Shown: piece after piece, positions 1 through 9,715 of the stretch
Layout of the letters: each line of letters opens with the position of its first letter
How positions within the stretch are numbered: the stretch's first letter is position 1
NCBI RefSeq assembly: GCF_042680805.1
Contig: NZ_JBHUEM010000052.1
Coordinates: 219,571 to 283,570, forward strand
Source of the DNA: Bacillus_CJ salitolerans
GTDB lineage: Bacteria > Bacillota > Bacilli > Bacillales > SA4
Reading direction: 5' to 3'
DNA: 64,000 nucleotides
Made by a program: the position numbers and the translations under genes
Notes under the pieces: model-generated
Database searches by the model: none
What the model saw: the letters and a program-made list of their open reading frames with translations, nothing else
What the model was told of the DNA's origin: nothing

Positions 1-63
1 TTTGACCCTAACCGAATCCTTCAGTACACTTAAAGGAGTTTTTAAGTAGAAAGGTGATATCCC

Positions 64-1578
64 TTGCGTATTCAACTTAATGGAATTGATGATGAACGTT
101 TTTATAGACCACTTACGCATATTGTTGAATTGTTCTTTGAGGAAAGCGATATGTATTTTGAATCAGTAGAATCTCCAGAACTAACAATTACCATCGATAT
201 TCAAACCGATGAACATCAAGTTCGTACGAAGGCAAGTGGTGTAACTGAAACAGGTGGGTATCATGAGTCTAGCTTTCATGAACACTTCACTCCACATATG
301 ACAGATAAGGAAACATTCAAACTCATAAAACGCTCCGTATCGTATGTTCTTTTGACAATACTGGAGGATGTAACAGGTGTCGTTCAAAAATGGGGAATCC
401 TAACGGGGATAAGACCAACAAAGCTTCTTCACAAAAAACTACAAGAAGGTAAAACGAAGGAACAGGCTCATGCAGAACTAAGGGAAGATTATAAAATTCA
501 TGATGAAAAAATTGACCTGATGCAAACCATTGTCGAAAGACAGCTTCAAGTCATTCCTGATTTGTATCAGTTGAATAAAGAAATCAGTATATATATCGGT
601 ATTCCATTTTGCCCAACTAAATGTGCGTACTGTACATTTCCCGCGTATGCAATTAATAATAAATATGGGCAAGTTGACTCTTTTCTAGGTGGTTTGCACT
701 ATGAAATGAGGGAAATGGGTAGATGGCTGAAGGATAACAACATAAAGATAACGACAATCTATTATGGTGGAGGAACGCCGACAAGCATCACAGCGGAAGA
801 AATGGACTTATTGTATGAGGAAATGTATGAATCTTTTCCGGATGTAAGTAACATTCGAGAAATCACCGTGGAAGCAGGACGCCCTGATACGATTACGAAA
901 GAAAAATTAGAAGTACTCAATAAATGGAATATTGATCGAATCAGTATTAATCCGCAGTCTTATATACAAGAAACACTAAAGGCAATTGGTCGTCATCACA
1001 CAGTAGAAGAAACGATTGAAAAATATAAGCTCGCTCGTTCAATGGGGATGACGAATATTAATATGGATCTTATAATTGGATTGCCAGGTGAAGGAACGAA
1101 GGAGTTCCAGTATACGTTAGACGAGACCAAAAAATTAATGCCTGAGTCGTTAACCGTTCATACTCTTTCATTCAAACGTGCTTCTGAAATGACGAAGAAT
1201 AAAGAAAAATATAAAGTGGCAGGGCGAGATGAAATTATGGAAATGATGGACCTCGCAACAAATTGGACGGCGACCCATGGCTATGTCCCATATTATTTAT
1301 ACCGACAAAAGAATATTCTAGGTAATCTTGAAAATGTCGGCTACTCGATACCTGGTCAGGAAAGTCTTTATAACATTATGATTATGGAAGAACAGCAAAC
1401 TATTCTAGGTTTAGGTTGCGGTGCGTCAAGTAAATTTGTCCATCCTGAAACTGGAAAAATTACACGTTTTGCTAACCCGAAAGATCCGAAATCCTACAAT
1501 GATGGCTATGAAAAGTATACGAAAGATAAAATATCGTTACTTGAAGATTTGTTTGGATCGTTAAAATCACATAATTAA
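64..1578 (+). CDS. hemZ: Radical SAM coproporphyrinogen III oxidase-like protein HemZ
   Basis: 504-aa radical SAM protein of the HemN/HemW/HemZ group. The cluster motif C183-x3-C187-x2-C190 is followed by Thr-Phe, so the fourth cysteine typical of HemN (CX3CX2CXC) is absent; CX3CX2CXF is the HemW-type signature. The SAM-contacting segment YYGGGTP lies at residues 233-239. The first 165 residues are the extra N-terminal extension of HemZ proteins. TTG start, preceded by AAAGGTGAT at 51-59. A hairpin terminator follows. Heme or anaerobic-metabolism role is inferred from the family; by sequence it could equally be a heme chaperone-like protein. Synteny with B. subtilis supports the symbol. Confidence 0.88.
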   Translation: MRIQLNGIDDERFYRPLTHIVELFFEESDMYFESVESPELTITIDIQTDEHQVRTKASGVTETGGYHESSFHEHFTPHMTDKETFKLIKRSVSYVLLTILEDVTGVVQKWGILTGIRPTKLLHKKLQEGKTKEQAHAELREDYKIHDEKIDLMQTIVERQLQVIPDLYQLNKEISIYIGIPFCPTKCAYCTFPAYAINNKYGQVDSFLGGLHYEMREMGRWLKDNNIKITTIYYGGGTPTSITAEEMDLLYEEMYESFPDVSNIREITVEAGRPDTITKEKLEVLNKWNIDRISINPQSYIQETLKAIGRHHTVEETIEKYKLARSMGMTNINMDLIIGLPGEGTKEFQYTLDETKKLMPESLTVHTLSFKRASEMTKNKEKYKVAGRDEIMEMMDLATNWTATHGYVPYYLYRQKNILGNLENVGYSIPGQESLYNIMIMEEQQTILGLGCGASSKFVHPETGKITRFANPKDPKSYNDGYEKYTKDKISLLEDLFGSLKSHN

Positions 1579-1585
1579 AGTAAAA

Positions 1586-1618
1586 GCCCCAATTGATATC
1601 CAATCAATTGGGGCCTTT
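1586..1618 (+). terminator. Intrinsic terminator of hemZ
   Basis: Perfect 12-bp stem, GCCCCAATTGAT (1586-1597) against ATCAATTGGGGC (1603-1614), five-base loop, then a short CTTTC tail. Confidence 0.75.
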
Positions 1619-1706
1619 CGATTACATGGGATTTTTCTTTGTTTATAGAGGTTTTCCCATTTAAGAATCGAATTGGTATGTATAGAAGATAAGGAGGATC
1701 AACCTA

Positions 1707-2474
1707 ATGTCAAATACCATATTACTTGAACAGAAAGACGGGATTATTTATCTTACCTTAAATCGTCCAGATGCCTATAACTCGCTGCATGTACCCATGT
1801 TAGAGGAATTGTTAGAAAACCTTAAGCAAGTAACAGAAATGAACGAGCATATTGTTGTTTTAAAAGGGAGTGGTAAAGGCTTCTCAGCAGGTGGGGATAT
1901 TAAATCGATGCTAGGGACTTTTGATACACCATTTGAAAGCATCATGCAGGTAATTGGCGATGTTGTAACCACATTATATGCGATGAATAAATTAACAATT
2001 TGTGCGATACATGGAGCTGCCGCTGGTTTAGGCTTAAGCATTGGACTAGGATGCGATCATGTGATTGCAGACAAACATGCAAAGATCGCCATGAATTTTA
2101 TTGGAATCGGATTAGTTCCTGACGGAGGTGGGCATTTCTTCTTAAAAAATCGACTTGGAGATATGAAAGCAAAGTCCATCATTTGGGAAGGAAAGACCTT
2201 CACAGCAGCTGAAGCATTTCAAATAGGACTTATCGATGACATATCAGAAAATCTAGAAGAAGCTGTGTCACAAAAAACAGCAGAATGGTTAGAAAAACCA
2301 GTTCTATCGATGCTTGCAACAAAGAATATCTTTGTGCAGCAATCGATAGAGGCTTTAAAGGATACGCTAAAATTGGAAACCTTCCATCAAGCAGAAATGA
2401 GAAAAACACTTGATCATCAAGAAGGTATCAAAGCGTTTATAGAAAAGAGACGACCTGTTTTTACCGGGAATTAA
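1707..2474 (+). CDS. yhaR: Enoyl-CoA hydratase/isomerase family protein (YhaR-like)
   Basis: 255-aa crotonase-fold protein. The oxyanion-hole region SAGGDIKSM and the AAGLGLSIGLGCD helix are present. At the second catalytic-acid position the sequence is VPDGGG, with Asp139 where classical enoyl-CoA hydratases carry Glu, and no Glu stands at the first acid position. That pattern is closer to PaaG-like enoyl-CoA isomerases than to crotonase. Expected cytosolic reaction: hydration or double-bond shift of a 2-enoyl-CoA. Ideal AAGGAGG at 1691-1697 fixes the ATG. It sits between two terminators, so it is probably monocistronic. Substrate unknown. Confidence 0.85.
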   Translation: MSNTILLEQKDGIIYLTLNRPDAYNSLHVPMLEELLENLKQVTEMNEHIVVLKGSGKGFSAGGDIKSMLGTFDTPFESIMQVIGDVVTTLYAMNKLTICAIHGAAAGLGLSIGLGCDHVIADKHAKIAMNFIGIGLVPDGGGHFFLKNRLGDMKAKSIIWEGKTFTAAEAFQIGLIDDISENLEEAVSQKTAEWLEKPVLSMLATKNIFVQQSIEALKDTLKLETFHQAEMRKTLDHQEGIKAFIEKRRPVFTGN

Positions 2475-2489
2475 TAGGAAAAGAGAAAA

Positions 2490-2534
2490 CGAAGCAATCG
2501 CGTCGATAGATTTATAGCGATTGCTTCGTTTTTT
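2490..2534. terminator. Bidirectional terminator between yhaR and yhzD
   Basis: Stem CGAAGCAATCGC (2490-2501) pairs with GCGATTGCTTCG (2517-2528), followed by six Ts. It separates convergent genes and has As on the left side, so it can serve both. Confidence 0.85.
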
Positions 2535-2718
2535 ATCGATGAAATAAAATTAATTTTCCACTAGCATTTACACATCTGTGGGTGTGTTCTTCAAATCCTT
2601 TTTCAGTTAAGATTTGTTCACCTTTTGTTTTTGCTTCGGCTTCAGATGAAGCTTCAAAATTTTCATCCACTAATTTATTTCCACTTTTATCAAAAACTGT
2701 TAAAGTAAAAATAGGCAT
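2533..2718 (-). CDS. yhzD: YhzD-like small protein
   Basis: 61-aa soluble protein with an N-terminal beta-strand pattern (MPIFTLTVFDKSGNKL), a charged helix (ASSEAEAKTKGEQIL) and the C-terminal motif THRCVNASGKLILFHR. I recognise it as the Bacillus YhzD family of unknown function, which lies in the same neighbourhood in B. subtilis. GGAGGGAAATT precedes the ATG on the minus strand. Converges on yhaR across a shared terminator. Family identity is from memory of the motif. Confidence 0.75.
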   Translation of the reverse strand: MPIFTLTVFDKSGNKLVDENFEASSEAEAKTKGEQILTEKGFEEHTHRCVNASGKLILFHR

Positions 2719-2883
2719 AATTTCCCTCCTGAGTTCTCTTTGATCGTTCCTTGGATCCTGTTTTCTGAAAGTAAATATTATATTTAGATAAATTATTTCA
2801 ATAAAAAAACTAATTTCCCTGCTTTTTTTGAATCTTTTTTACGAAACAATCGTATGTAAGAAAGGAATGGAGGACTGATTAAA

Positions 2884-3786
2884 ATGGCATTAAAATTAGA
2901 AAATGTGACAAAAAGGTTTGGATCGTTTGTTGCCGTTGATGATTTATCAATTGAAATACCCGAAAAAGAGATGTTTGGGTTTTTAGGTGCAAACGGTGCT
3001 GGGAAGACCACTACCTTTCGAATGATCCTAGGACTCATAGACCCATCCCAAGGGAAGATTAGTTGGAAAGACAAACCAATTAACTATGAGACAAGTAATA
3101 TCGTTGGGTATCTTCCCGAGGAGCGCGGTTTATATCCTAAGATGAAGGTGAAGGATCAGCTTGTATATTTAGGTCGTTTAAGGGGAATGGATAAACAAAC
3201 GATTATTAAAGAAGTAGCGTACTGGTTAGAGCGTTTTAATGTTCCAGAATATGAGAATAAAAAAGTTGAAGAATTATCAAAGGGAAATCAACAAAAAATT
3301 CAATTCATCGCATCGGTTATACATAGACCAAAACTTTTAATCTTAGATGAACCCTTTAGTGGACTAGATCCTGTCAATGTCGAGCAATTAAAAAGTGCGG
3401 TTATAGATTTGAAAAATAACGGAACTTCAATTGTATTTTCAAGTCACCGTATGGAGCATGTGGAGGAGCTTTGTGAGCATTTATGTATTATGCACCGCGG
3501 AAAGCCCGTTGTACACGGATCACTTAAAGAGATTAAACGTTCATTTGGTAGAAAAAATGTTTCGATTGAAGCTGATTTTGATCTAAGCTTCCTGCATGAA
3601 TTGCAGGGTGTTCGTAAGGTGACAGAAAGAAGCAATGGTATCACACTCCAAATTGGGGACGAATCGATTTCAGAGCGTATCTTTGAACAGCTACATGGCA
3701 AAGGGTTTGTTCGAAAGTTCGAGCTAGAGGAACCATCTCTAAATGATATCTTTATTGAAAAGGTAGGTGCTTCTTACCATGAGTAA
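2884..3786 (+). CDS. yhaQ: ABC exporter ATP-binding protein YhaQ (NatA-like)
   Basis: 300-aa ATPase subunit. Walker A GANGAGKTT starts at residue 35. The signature is ELSKGNQQKIQF (SKGNQ in place of SGGQ) and Walker B is LLILDEPFSGLD, followed by the switch region SSHRMEHVEE. About 80 C-terminal residues form the DUF4162-type tail usual in NatA/CcmA-like exporters. GGAGG lies upstream of the ATG. Its last 8 nt overlap yhaP, so the two are translationally coupled. The NatAB family exports Na+, but this pair's substrate cannot be read from sequence. Confidence 0.88.
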   Translation: MALKLENVTKRFGSFVAVDDLSIEIPEKEMFGFLGANGAGKTTTFRMILGLIDPSQGKISWKDKPINYETSNIVGYLPEERGLYPKMKVKDQLVYLGRLRGMDKQTIIKEVAYWLERFNVPEYENKKVEELSKGNQQKIQFIASVIHRPKLLILDEPFSGLDPVNVEQLKSAVIDLKNNGTSIVFSSHRMEHVEELCEHLCIMHRGKPVVHGSLKEIKRSFGRKNVSIEADFDLSFLHELQGVRKVTERSNGITLQIGDESISERIFEQLHGKGFVRKFELEEPSLNDIFIEKVGASYHE

Positions 3787-5029
3787 ATTTTGGATTATTC
3801 TATTTCATACGTATTTAAACAAATTAAAGTCTAAATCGTTTATCATTACGACAGCTATTACGTTACTAATTGTTGTTGCTTTAACAAACATTGAAAATAT
3901 TATTGCTGTATTTGATAAAGATGAAGAAACAAAGATTCTCGTGATGGATGAAACAGATGAGTTATACTTACCATTCGAGCAGCAGGTTAATGCGATGGAT
4001 GATCAGATTACGGTCATACCTTTTGATGGAACGTTGGACGAGGCAGAAGCGAGTATTATAGATGGTGAATATGATGGTGTTCTAACCATTTCTTATAATG
4101 AAGAAGAACTGCCAAGCGGCTCATTCAAAGCGATGTCGATTACGAACTCAAACGCAACGTCAACGCTAGAGATGGCAATGCAACAATTAAAGGTAACAAT
4201 GGCAACAGCAAAGATGGGCTTAAGCTCTGAACAAATTCAGCAGTTGTACGAGCAAGTAGAATTTGAAAAAGTCGCTTTAGAAGAAAATGCGAAAACAGAA
4301 GAAGAGCTAGATTCAGCACGTGGATTAGTGTATATCTTACTATTCATGATTTATATTGCGGTTTTAATGTATGCAAGCATGATTGCGATGGAAGTAGCAA
4401 CAGAAAAGTCTTCACGCGTGATGGAAATCTTAATTTCAAGTGTATCACCTGTTAAGCAAATGTTTGGAAAGATATTGGGTGTCGCATTATTAAGTATCAC
4501 CCAGTTTGCGTTAATTTTACTGGTTGGCTACCAATCGTTAAAACGTAATATGGAAAATATGGAAGGTGGATTTACTGAATACCTAGGCTTTGGCAACATT
4601 CCAACCTCCACCATTATTTATGCGATTATTTTCTTCTTGCTAGGGTACTTCTTATTTGCAACCTTAGCAGCTGTTTTAGGTTCATTGGTTAGCCGAATTG
4701 AAGATGTTCAGCAAATGATTACTCCGATGACATTATTAGTCGTTGCGGCGTTTATGATTGCCATGTTTGGTCTAAGTAATCCAGAGAATACATTTATTAC
4801 AATTACTTCATACATTCCATTCTTTACGCCAATGATCATGTTCCTGAGAGTAGGTATGCTAAACATTCCAACATGGGAAATTCTACTAGGTATTGGCTTG
4901 TTAGTAGGAACAATCATTTTACTCGCTGTGCTTGGAGCACGTATTTATAAAGGAGGAGTCTTACTATACGGTAAATCTTCTTCCTTTAAAGATATAAAGA
5001 GTGCCCTTCAATTAACGAAGAAGGGATAA
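3779..5029 (+). CDS. yhaP: ABC exporter permease YhaP (NatB-like)
   Basis: 416-aa ABC2-type membrane subunit. One N-terminal TM helix (residues about 14-36) is followed by a 130-residue acidic extracytoplasmic domain and then about five more TM helices from residue 180. The motif MEVATEKSSRVMEILISSV before the second TM is typical of the family. I place the start at ATG 3779 rather than the GTG 12 nt upstream, because AAAGGTAG would abut that GTG. Partner of YhaQ. The terminator follows at 5075. Confidence 0.87.
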   Translation: MSKFWIILFHTYLNKLKSKSFIITTAITLLIVVALTNIENIIAVFDKDEETKILVMDETDELYLPFEQQVNAMDDQITVIPFDGTLDEAEASIIDGEYDGVLTISYNEEELPSGSFKAMSITNSNATSTLEMAMQQLKVTMATAKMGLSSEQIQQLYEQVEFEKVALEENAKTEEELDSARGLVYILLFMIYIAVLMYASMIAMEVATEKSSRVMEILISSVSPVKQMFGKILGVALLSITQFALILLVGYQSLKRNMENMEGGFTEYLGFGNIPTSTIIYAIIFFLLGYFLFATLAAVLGSLVSRIEDVQQMITPMTLLVVAAFMIAMFGLSNPENTFITITSYIPFFTPMIMFLRVGMLNIPTWEILLGIGLLVGTIILLAVLGARIYKGGVLLYGKSSSFKDIKSALQLTKKG

Positions 5030-5074
5030 TAGGTTGCCGCGTTCAGTGGGTAACAATTGATTTTATCATGAAGT

Positions 5075-5220
5075 CCGCTCCTATTAAGGAGCGGTTTTGT
5101 TATTTACCACCACGTTTGAACGATCTTTTAAGCGAGTATTTGGATGTACTCCTCTATAATTTAGATTGAGAGTATAGAATTATAGTAAAAATCCTATTCT
5201 ATTTATAGAATAGGATTTTC
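5075..5220 (+). terminator. Terminator of yhaQP plus a second perfect hairpin
   Basis: Covers most of the 374-bp gap 5030-5403. Stem CCGCTCCT/AGGAGCGG (5075-5094) is followed by TTTTGTTATTT. A second AT-rich hairpin at 5187-5219, AAAATCCTATTCTA against TAGAATAGGATTTT, is flanked by A and T runs and could terminate in either direction. A third weak inverted repeat, TTCTAATG (5330-5337)/CATTAGAA (5352-5359), lies 45 bp before yhaO. No ORF is credible in the gap. Confidence 0.7.
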
Positions 5221-5403
5221 TTGCTACTAAATTAGAATAATAATATTTTTTAACGAGGATCATCGAAATAATACTAATTCGAATGTTTTTAAAAAAAGGT
5301 CGTATTGAACGCTTGAAGAAGCCAAGTTTTTCTAATGGGAACGTGCATTCGCATTAGAACGATGGTAAAATAGGATTGATAGAATAGAGGAAGGTGAAGG
5401 AAC

Positions 5404-6630
5404 ATGTTAACACGAGTAACATTCCTACATGTGGCAGACTTACATTTAGATAGCCCATTTCTTGGCTTAAAGTACTTACCACCGAAGATGGTGGAGAGGA
5501 TTCAAGAAAGTACATTTACTTCTTTTAAAAACATAATTAATATTGCGATAGAGCAAAAGGTTGATTTTATTATTGTAGCGGGCGACTTATTTGATTCTGA
5601 ACAAAGAAGCTTAAAGGCTCAACTTCGGTTTAGAGATGAAATGGTTCGCCTTCATAAGGTTGGAATTCAGGCTTTTATCACCCATGGAAATCATGATCAT
5701 TTAAACGGAGGCTGGATTAGCTTAGATTGGCCTTCGAATGTCCACTTTTTTGGAGAGTCTGTTGAGATGAAACAATATCGTCGAGAAAATCAAGGGCTTG
5801 TCCATTTATATGGTTTTAGCTATAAGGATCGGTCAGTCACCGAAAACATGACTCCGTACTACAAAAAGATAAGTGGGAGTAAGTTTCACATCGGAATCCT
5901 TCATGGTTCCATATTCGGTAACGAAGAGCATTCAACCTATGCTCCGTTTACGGTTCATGAATTGCTGGAAAAGGAATTTGATTATTGGGCACTAGGACAT
6001 ATTCATAAGCGGCAAGTTCTCTCAGAACAGCCACCTATTATTTATCCTGGCAATATTCAAGGGCGTCATCGAAAAGAAATCGGAAGAAAAGGGTGTTATT
6101 TCGTAGAACTAAGTGAACTAGGAACAACATATTCGTTTATGGAGACTGGTGAAGTGATTTGGAACAATATTGTTGTTTCTATTGATTCGATAACATCCTT
6201 TGATGAGTTGGTTCATGCATGCATAGCACTGCTAGAAGATCACCGCTCAAAAAAAGGAACACTTTTTCATCTACAGTTGATTGGAAGCGGAGAACTTTCT
6301 TCCAGTCTCCAAGATGAGACGGTGATAAAAGAGCTAATTGATATCCTTCATACACCCGAAGAAGACCGCGATGATTTTGTATGGATCAGTTCAGTTGAGA
6401 ATAAGACGGTCCTTCCTACAAATCGCGAGCAATTAATCAAGGAAATGAATTTCTTAGGTGATTTGCTTCAAATCATCGAGAGTTATGATCAGGTAGATCA
6501 AACCATTGCTCCCTTGTACAGGCATAGGAATGTGAGAAAACACTTAACTGTTTTAACTAAAGAGGAGCGGCAATCACTGATAGCTGATGCTGAAGCGTTT
6601 TTATTACAAGAACTTCTAAATACTAAATAG
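5404..6630 (+). CDS. yhaO: SbcD-like DNA exonuclease/phosphoesterase YhaO
   Basis: 408-aa calcineurin-type metallophosphoesterase with the Mre11/SbcD metal-ligand set: D12-L-H14, G-D61-xx-D, GNH97D98H, HGSIF and GHIHKRQ. The C-terminal 150 residues are the less conserved capping/interaction region. Length equals B. subtilis YhaO. ATG start after AGGTGAAGG. yhaN starts 11 nt after its stop, and the pair forms an SbcCD/Mre11-Rad50-like DNA-end processing complex by analogy. Nuclease activity is inferred from the intact metal site. Confidence 0.88.
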   Translation: MLTRVTFLHVADLHLDSPFLGLKYLPPKMVERIQESTFTSFKNIINIAIEQKVDFIIVAGDLFDSEQRSLKAQLRFRDEMVRLHKVGIQAFITHGNHDHLNGGWISLDWPSNVHFFGESVEMKQYRRENQGLVHLYGFSYKDRSVTENMTPYYKKISGSKFHIGILHGSIFGNEEHSTYAPFTVHELLEKEFDYWALGHIHKRQVLSEQPPIIYPGNIQGRHRKEIGRKGCYFVELSELGTTYSFMETGEVIWNNIVVSIDSITSFDELVHACIALLEDHRSKKGTLFHLQLIGSGELSSSLQDETVIKELIDILHTPEEDRDDFVWISSVENKTVLPTNREQLIKEMNFLGDLLQIIESYDQVDQTIAPLYRHRNVRKHLTVLTKEERQSLIADAEAFLLQELLNTK

Positions 6631-6641
6631 GAGGTGAAAGA

Positions 6642-9600
6642 TTGATAATCACGAAGTTGAAAATTTATGGATATGGAAAAATCATAGACAAAGAGATTTC
6701 AATCAATGACCGGCAATTACAGATTTTCTATGGTGAAAATGAGGCAGGTAAATCCACACTAATGTCATTTATTCATAGTATTCTATTTGGATTTCCTTCA
6801 AAACTTCAGAATGTGAATCGGTACGAACCAAAAATTGGTTTTAAATACGGAGGCAGTATGACCATTCAAACGGAACCTCATGGCGAAGTGGTGGTTGAAA
6901 GAGTGGCTGGAAAATCAATTGGAGATGTAAAGGTATATTTAAGTGATGGCTCGATTCATAAGGAGGAAAAGCTAAGTGAAATTCTTCATGGTATGGATCT
7001 GAAAATGTATTCTTCCATTTTTGCATTTTCCTTACATGGACTGCAAGAAATGAATGCCATCAAATCTGAGGACTTAAATGAATACTTATTTTCATCTAGT
7101 ATTCTAGGTAACAATCGAATCCATGAAATCGAAAAGAAGATTGCAAAAGACATGGAACAGCTGTTCAAGCCTTCTGGAAAAAAACCAGAAATCAATCAAA
7201 ACATCGATGAGCTAGATGAGCTTAGTCAACAGTTACAACAAGCGAAGGGACAATTGCATGACTATCAAACGATCCTTCTGGAAGAAATCAAGACAAAAGA
7301 AACCCAAGAAGAAGTAGCCGCTGAATATCAAGAACTGATAAAGAAGCTAGAACTATTACAAATAGCAGAACAATATGTTCCTGCGAAAGCTGAGCTCAAT
7401 CGGGTTATCAATAAGCTGGAAACACTAGGTGATCAGTCATCTTTCCCCATTGATGGTGTTCATCGTCTTGAACAATTGAATTCTCATATTATGCCTATTG
7501 AAGCCAAAATAAACGCCCTCAGTGAGAAAGTAAAGGATATGAACGAAAAGCTAGCTGATTTTCATATTCATCAGTTAGTTTTAGAAGCTGAAAATGAAAT
7601 AAAATCTCTCGTTCAAAAACAATCGATTCAACAATATCATCATGAACAACAAGCAACGCTTCACAATGCACGAAAAAATAAGCAAGAACAAATTGAATCA
7701 ATCAAGAATTCTTATGGTCTCAAGCTAGACCGAAATGAACTCGTAACATTAGAACTAACCCATTTTCTAAAAGAAAATATGAGAATAGATCTACAAGAAT
7801 ATGAAAGTTTGAAACTCCAAAAGAGAGCGCTGGATGCAAAGCAAGAAACTCTAACAGAAGAATTGCAATTGTTACAAGCAACAATCAAGCAATATGAAGC
7901 CCAAACTTTGAGTGCAGAAAAACGAGCTTCCTTACAAAAAGACGTTCAGACATACATTGGAAATTCAGAGGATAAAGAAAAACTAAAAGAGCGACATACA
8001 GCTGTAAAAACTCAAGTTCATGAACTGAGGGTAAAAGAAAAAAAGGGGAAACAGGTTGTATGGTGGTTTTTATTACCTTTAGCCATTCTTTCAATTATTT
8101 TTGCTGCTTGGGAATGGTATAACGAGCGGCTCGTAATCGCTGTTAGTGCTTGTATAGTCAGTTTATTGATAGGGATTGGAACGAAAATTTTTTACGGTTT
8201 CATTACGCAGTCGTATTTACCGATACTGATTGAAGAAGAGAAGGAACTTGCGGCTATTTTAGCTAAGGAGCAAAGCCTTTCTCATGATACGAATCACAAT
8301 ACCCTCTTTGAAGCTCAAAGCTTGCTAGCGAAGGATGATCAAATTAGCCAATTCGTACAAAAGGAAAAGATAAAGCTTTATCAGCTTGAACAAGAGTATG
8401 AACGAACGATTGTCCAATTTGAAAAGTGGGAACCATCTTGGCGAGAAGTCTGTGAAGCATTAGATACTCACCAATCATTGATGAAAATCCCAGCTGGCTA
8501 TGCCTATGAGACAATGTTGGAGATGTTTGATCAGTTAAAGCTTCTTCAATCTTTATGTATAGAGGTAGAAAACATCGAAAAGGAGCTCTGTCTATGTAAA
8601 GATGAAGCAGAGCAATATCAACTAGCTTTAAATCGTTTACTATCAAAATTACAAATCCATGAAATGACATCGTCTCAATTACAAGAAGTGTTAGAAGCAG
8701 AAAAAGAAAAAGCTAGACAGAGATATTTATTAGAAAGTAAAAAAAACGATGTTACGAGTCAAATTGACCAGCTTATCCAGGAGAGAGAATATTATCTAAA
8801 GGAACGAGAGGAACTATTCCGATTAGCAGGCGTCGAACATGAAGAAGCTTTCAGGGAAAAGGGAAGGAAGCACGTTTTATTTAGTCATTTACAAACAGAA
8901 GAGATGGACTTAAAAGAGAGAATAAACTACATCCTTAAGGGAAATACAACTATCGAACATGAGCTCTCACTTTTACAAGACGTGCAGGATATCGAACAAC
9001 AAATGTACAAATATAAAGAAAGGATTCAACATCTTTTGGAAAATGAGAGAGACTTACAAAAAAGACAAGCTGAGTTACATGTACGGAAACAACAGCTTGA
9101 AGAAAAAGGAATATACTCCTCTCTCTTACAGAAGTACGAGTCAAAGCGGGCAGTATTGGAAGATCAGGCTAAAAAATGGTCAAAGCTAGCGATTGCAATG
9201 GACCTTTTAAATCAAACCAAAAATTATTACAGGCTTGTAAGGCTACCTGAAGTAATCAGTCAAGCAGAACAGTTTTTTAAGAAACTAACAAAACATCAGT
9301 ATACCAAGCTTTTTGCACCAGAAGAGGAAAAAAGCTTTTTGGTGGAGCGAAGAGACGGATTAAGGTTTACACCAAATGAACTAAGCCAAGCCACTTCTGA
9401 ACAGCTATATCTATCATTAAGACTAGCCTTAGCAAATACGTACAAATCACCAGTTAATTTTCCTTTACTAATCGACGATAGTTTCGTTAACTTTGATGAA
9501 GAGAGATTCACAATCACCTTACAAGTGCTAGAGGAGCTATCAAAAAAGAGACAAATCATCTTTTTTACATGTGACAGACAAGTATATAAAAAGATTCATA

Positions 9601-9653
9601 CACAGCATATTTTCACAATGAAAGATAGCGACATTAGTTTCCTAAAGTCATAG
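6642..9653 (+). CDS. yhaN: SbcC/Rad50-like AAA ATPase YhaN
   Basis: 1003-aa P-loop ATPase. N-terminal Walker A GENEAGKST starts at residue 31, and the C-terminal Walker B/D-loop FPLLIDDSFVNFD at about 940-952. Between them lie two long Gln/Glu/Lys-rich coiled coils. The coiled coil is interrupted at about residues 473-521 by two hydrophobic segments (WWFLLPLAILSIIFAAW and VIAVSACIVSLLIGIG), which suggests membrane tethering, unusual for SMC-type proteins but typical of YhaN. TTG start with AGGAGGTGAAAG at 6629-6640, coupled to yhaO. Expected partner: YhaO. Confidence 0.88.
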   Translation: MIITKLKIYGYGKIIDKEISINDRQLQIFYGENEAGKSTLMSFIHSILFGFPSKLQNVNRYEPKIGFKYGGSMTIQTEPHGEVVVERVAGKSIGDVKVYLSDGSIHKEEKLSEILHGMDLKMYSSIFAFSLHGLQEMNAIKSEDLNEYLFSSSILGNNRIHEIEKKIAKDMEQLFKPSGKKPEINQNIDELDELSQQLQQAKGQLHDYQTILLEEIKTKETQEEVAAEYQELIKKLELLQIAEQYVPAKAELNRVINKLETLGDQSSFPIDGVHRLEQLNSHIMPIEAKINALSEKVKDMNEKLADFHIHQLVLEAENEIKSLVQKQSIQQYHHEQQATLHNARKNKQEQIESIKNSYGLKLDRNELVTLELTHFLKENMRIDLQEYESLKLQKRALDAKQETLTEELQLLQATIKQYEAQTLSAEKRASLQKDVQTYIGNSEDKEKLKERHTAVKTQVHELRVKEKKGKQVVWWFLLPLAILSIIFAAWEWYNERLVIAVSACIVSLLIGIGTKIFYGFITQSYLPILIEEEKELAAILAKEQSLSHDTNHNTLFEAQSLLAKDDQISQFVQKEKIKLYQLEQEYERTIVQFEKWEPSWREVCEALDTHQSLMKIPAGYAYETMLEMFDQLKLLQSLCIEVENIEKELCLCKDEAEQYQLALNRLLSKLQIHEMTSSQLQEVLEAEKEKARQRYLLESKKNDVTSQIDQLIQEREYYLKEREELFRLAGVEHEEAFREKGRKHVLFSHLQTEEMDLKERINYILKGNTTIEHELSLLQDVQDIEQQMYKYKERIQHLLENERDLQKRQAELHVRKQQLEEKGIYSSLLQKYESKRAVLEDQAKKWSKLAIAMDLLNQTKNYYRLVRLPEVISQAEQFFKKLTKHQYTKLFAPEEEKSFLVERRDGLRFTPNELSQATSEQLYLSLRLALANTYKSPVNFPLLIDDSFVNFDEERFTITLQVLEELSKKRQIIFFTCDRQVYKKIHTQHIFTMKDSDISFLKS

Positions 9654-9715
9654 AACCTTATTAATAGTATAATGTAGGTAACAAAGGCTCACTTAGATTG
9701 AATGGAGGGATAATA

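Noticed and set aside
1..49. Possible C-terminus of an upstream gene (frames ending at 33 or 49)
   Set aside because: Only 10-15 codons are visible in two different frames and neither is recognisable.
8959..9189. 76-aa plus-strand ORF inside yhaN
   Set aside because: Shadow reading frame of a well-supported gene.
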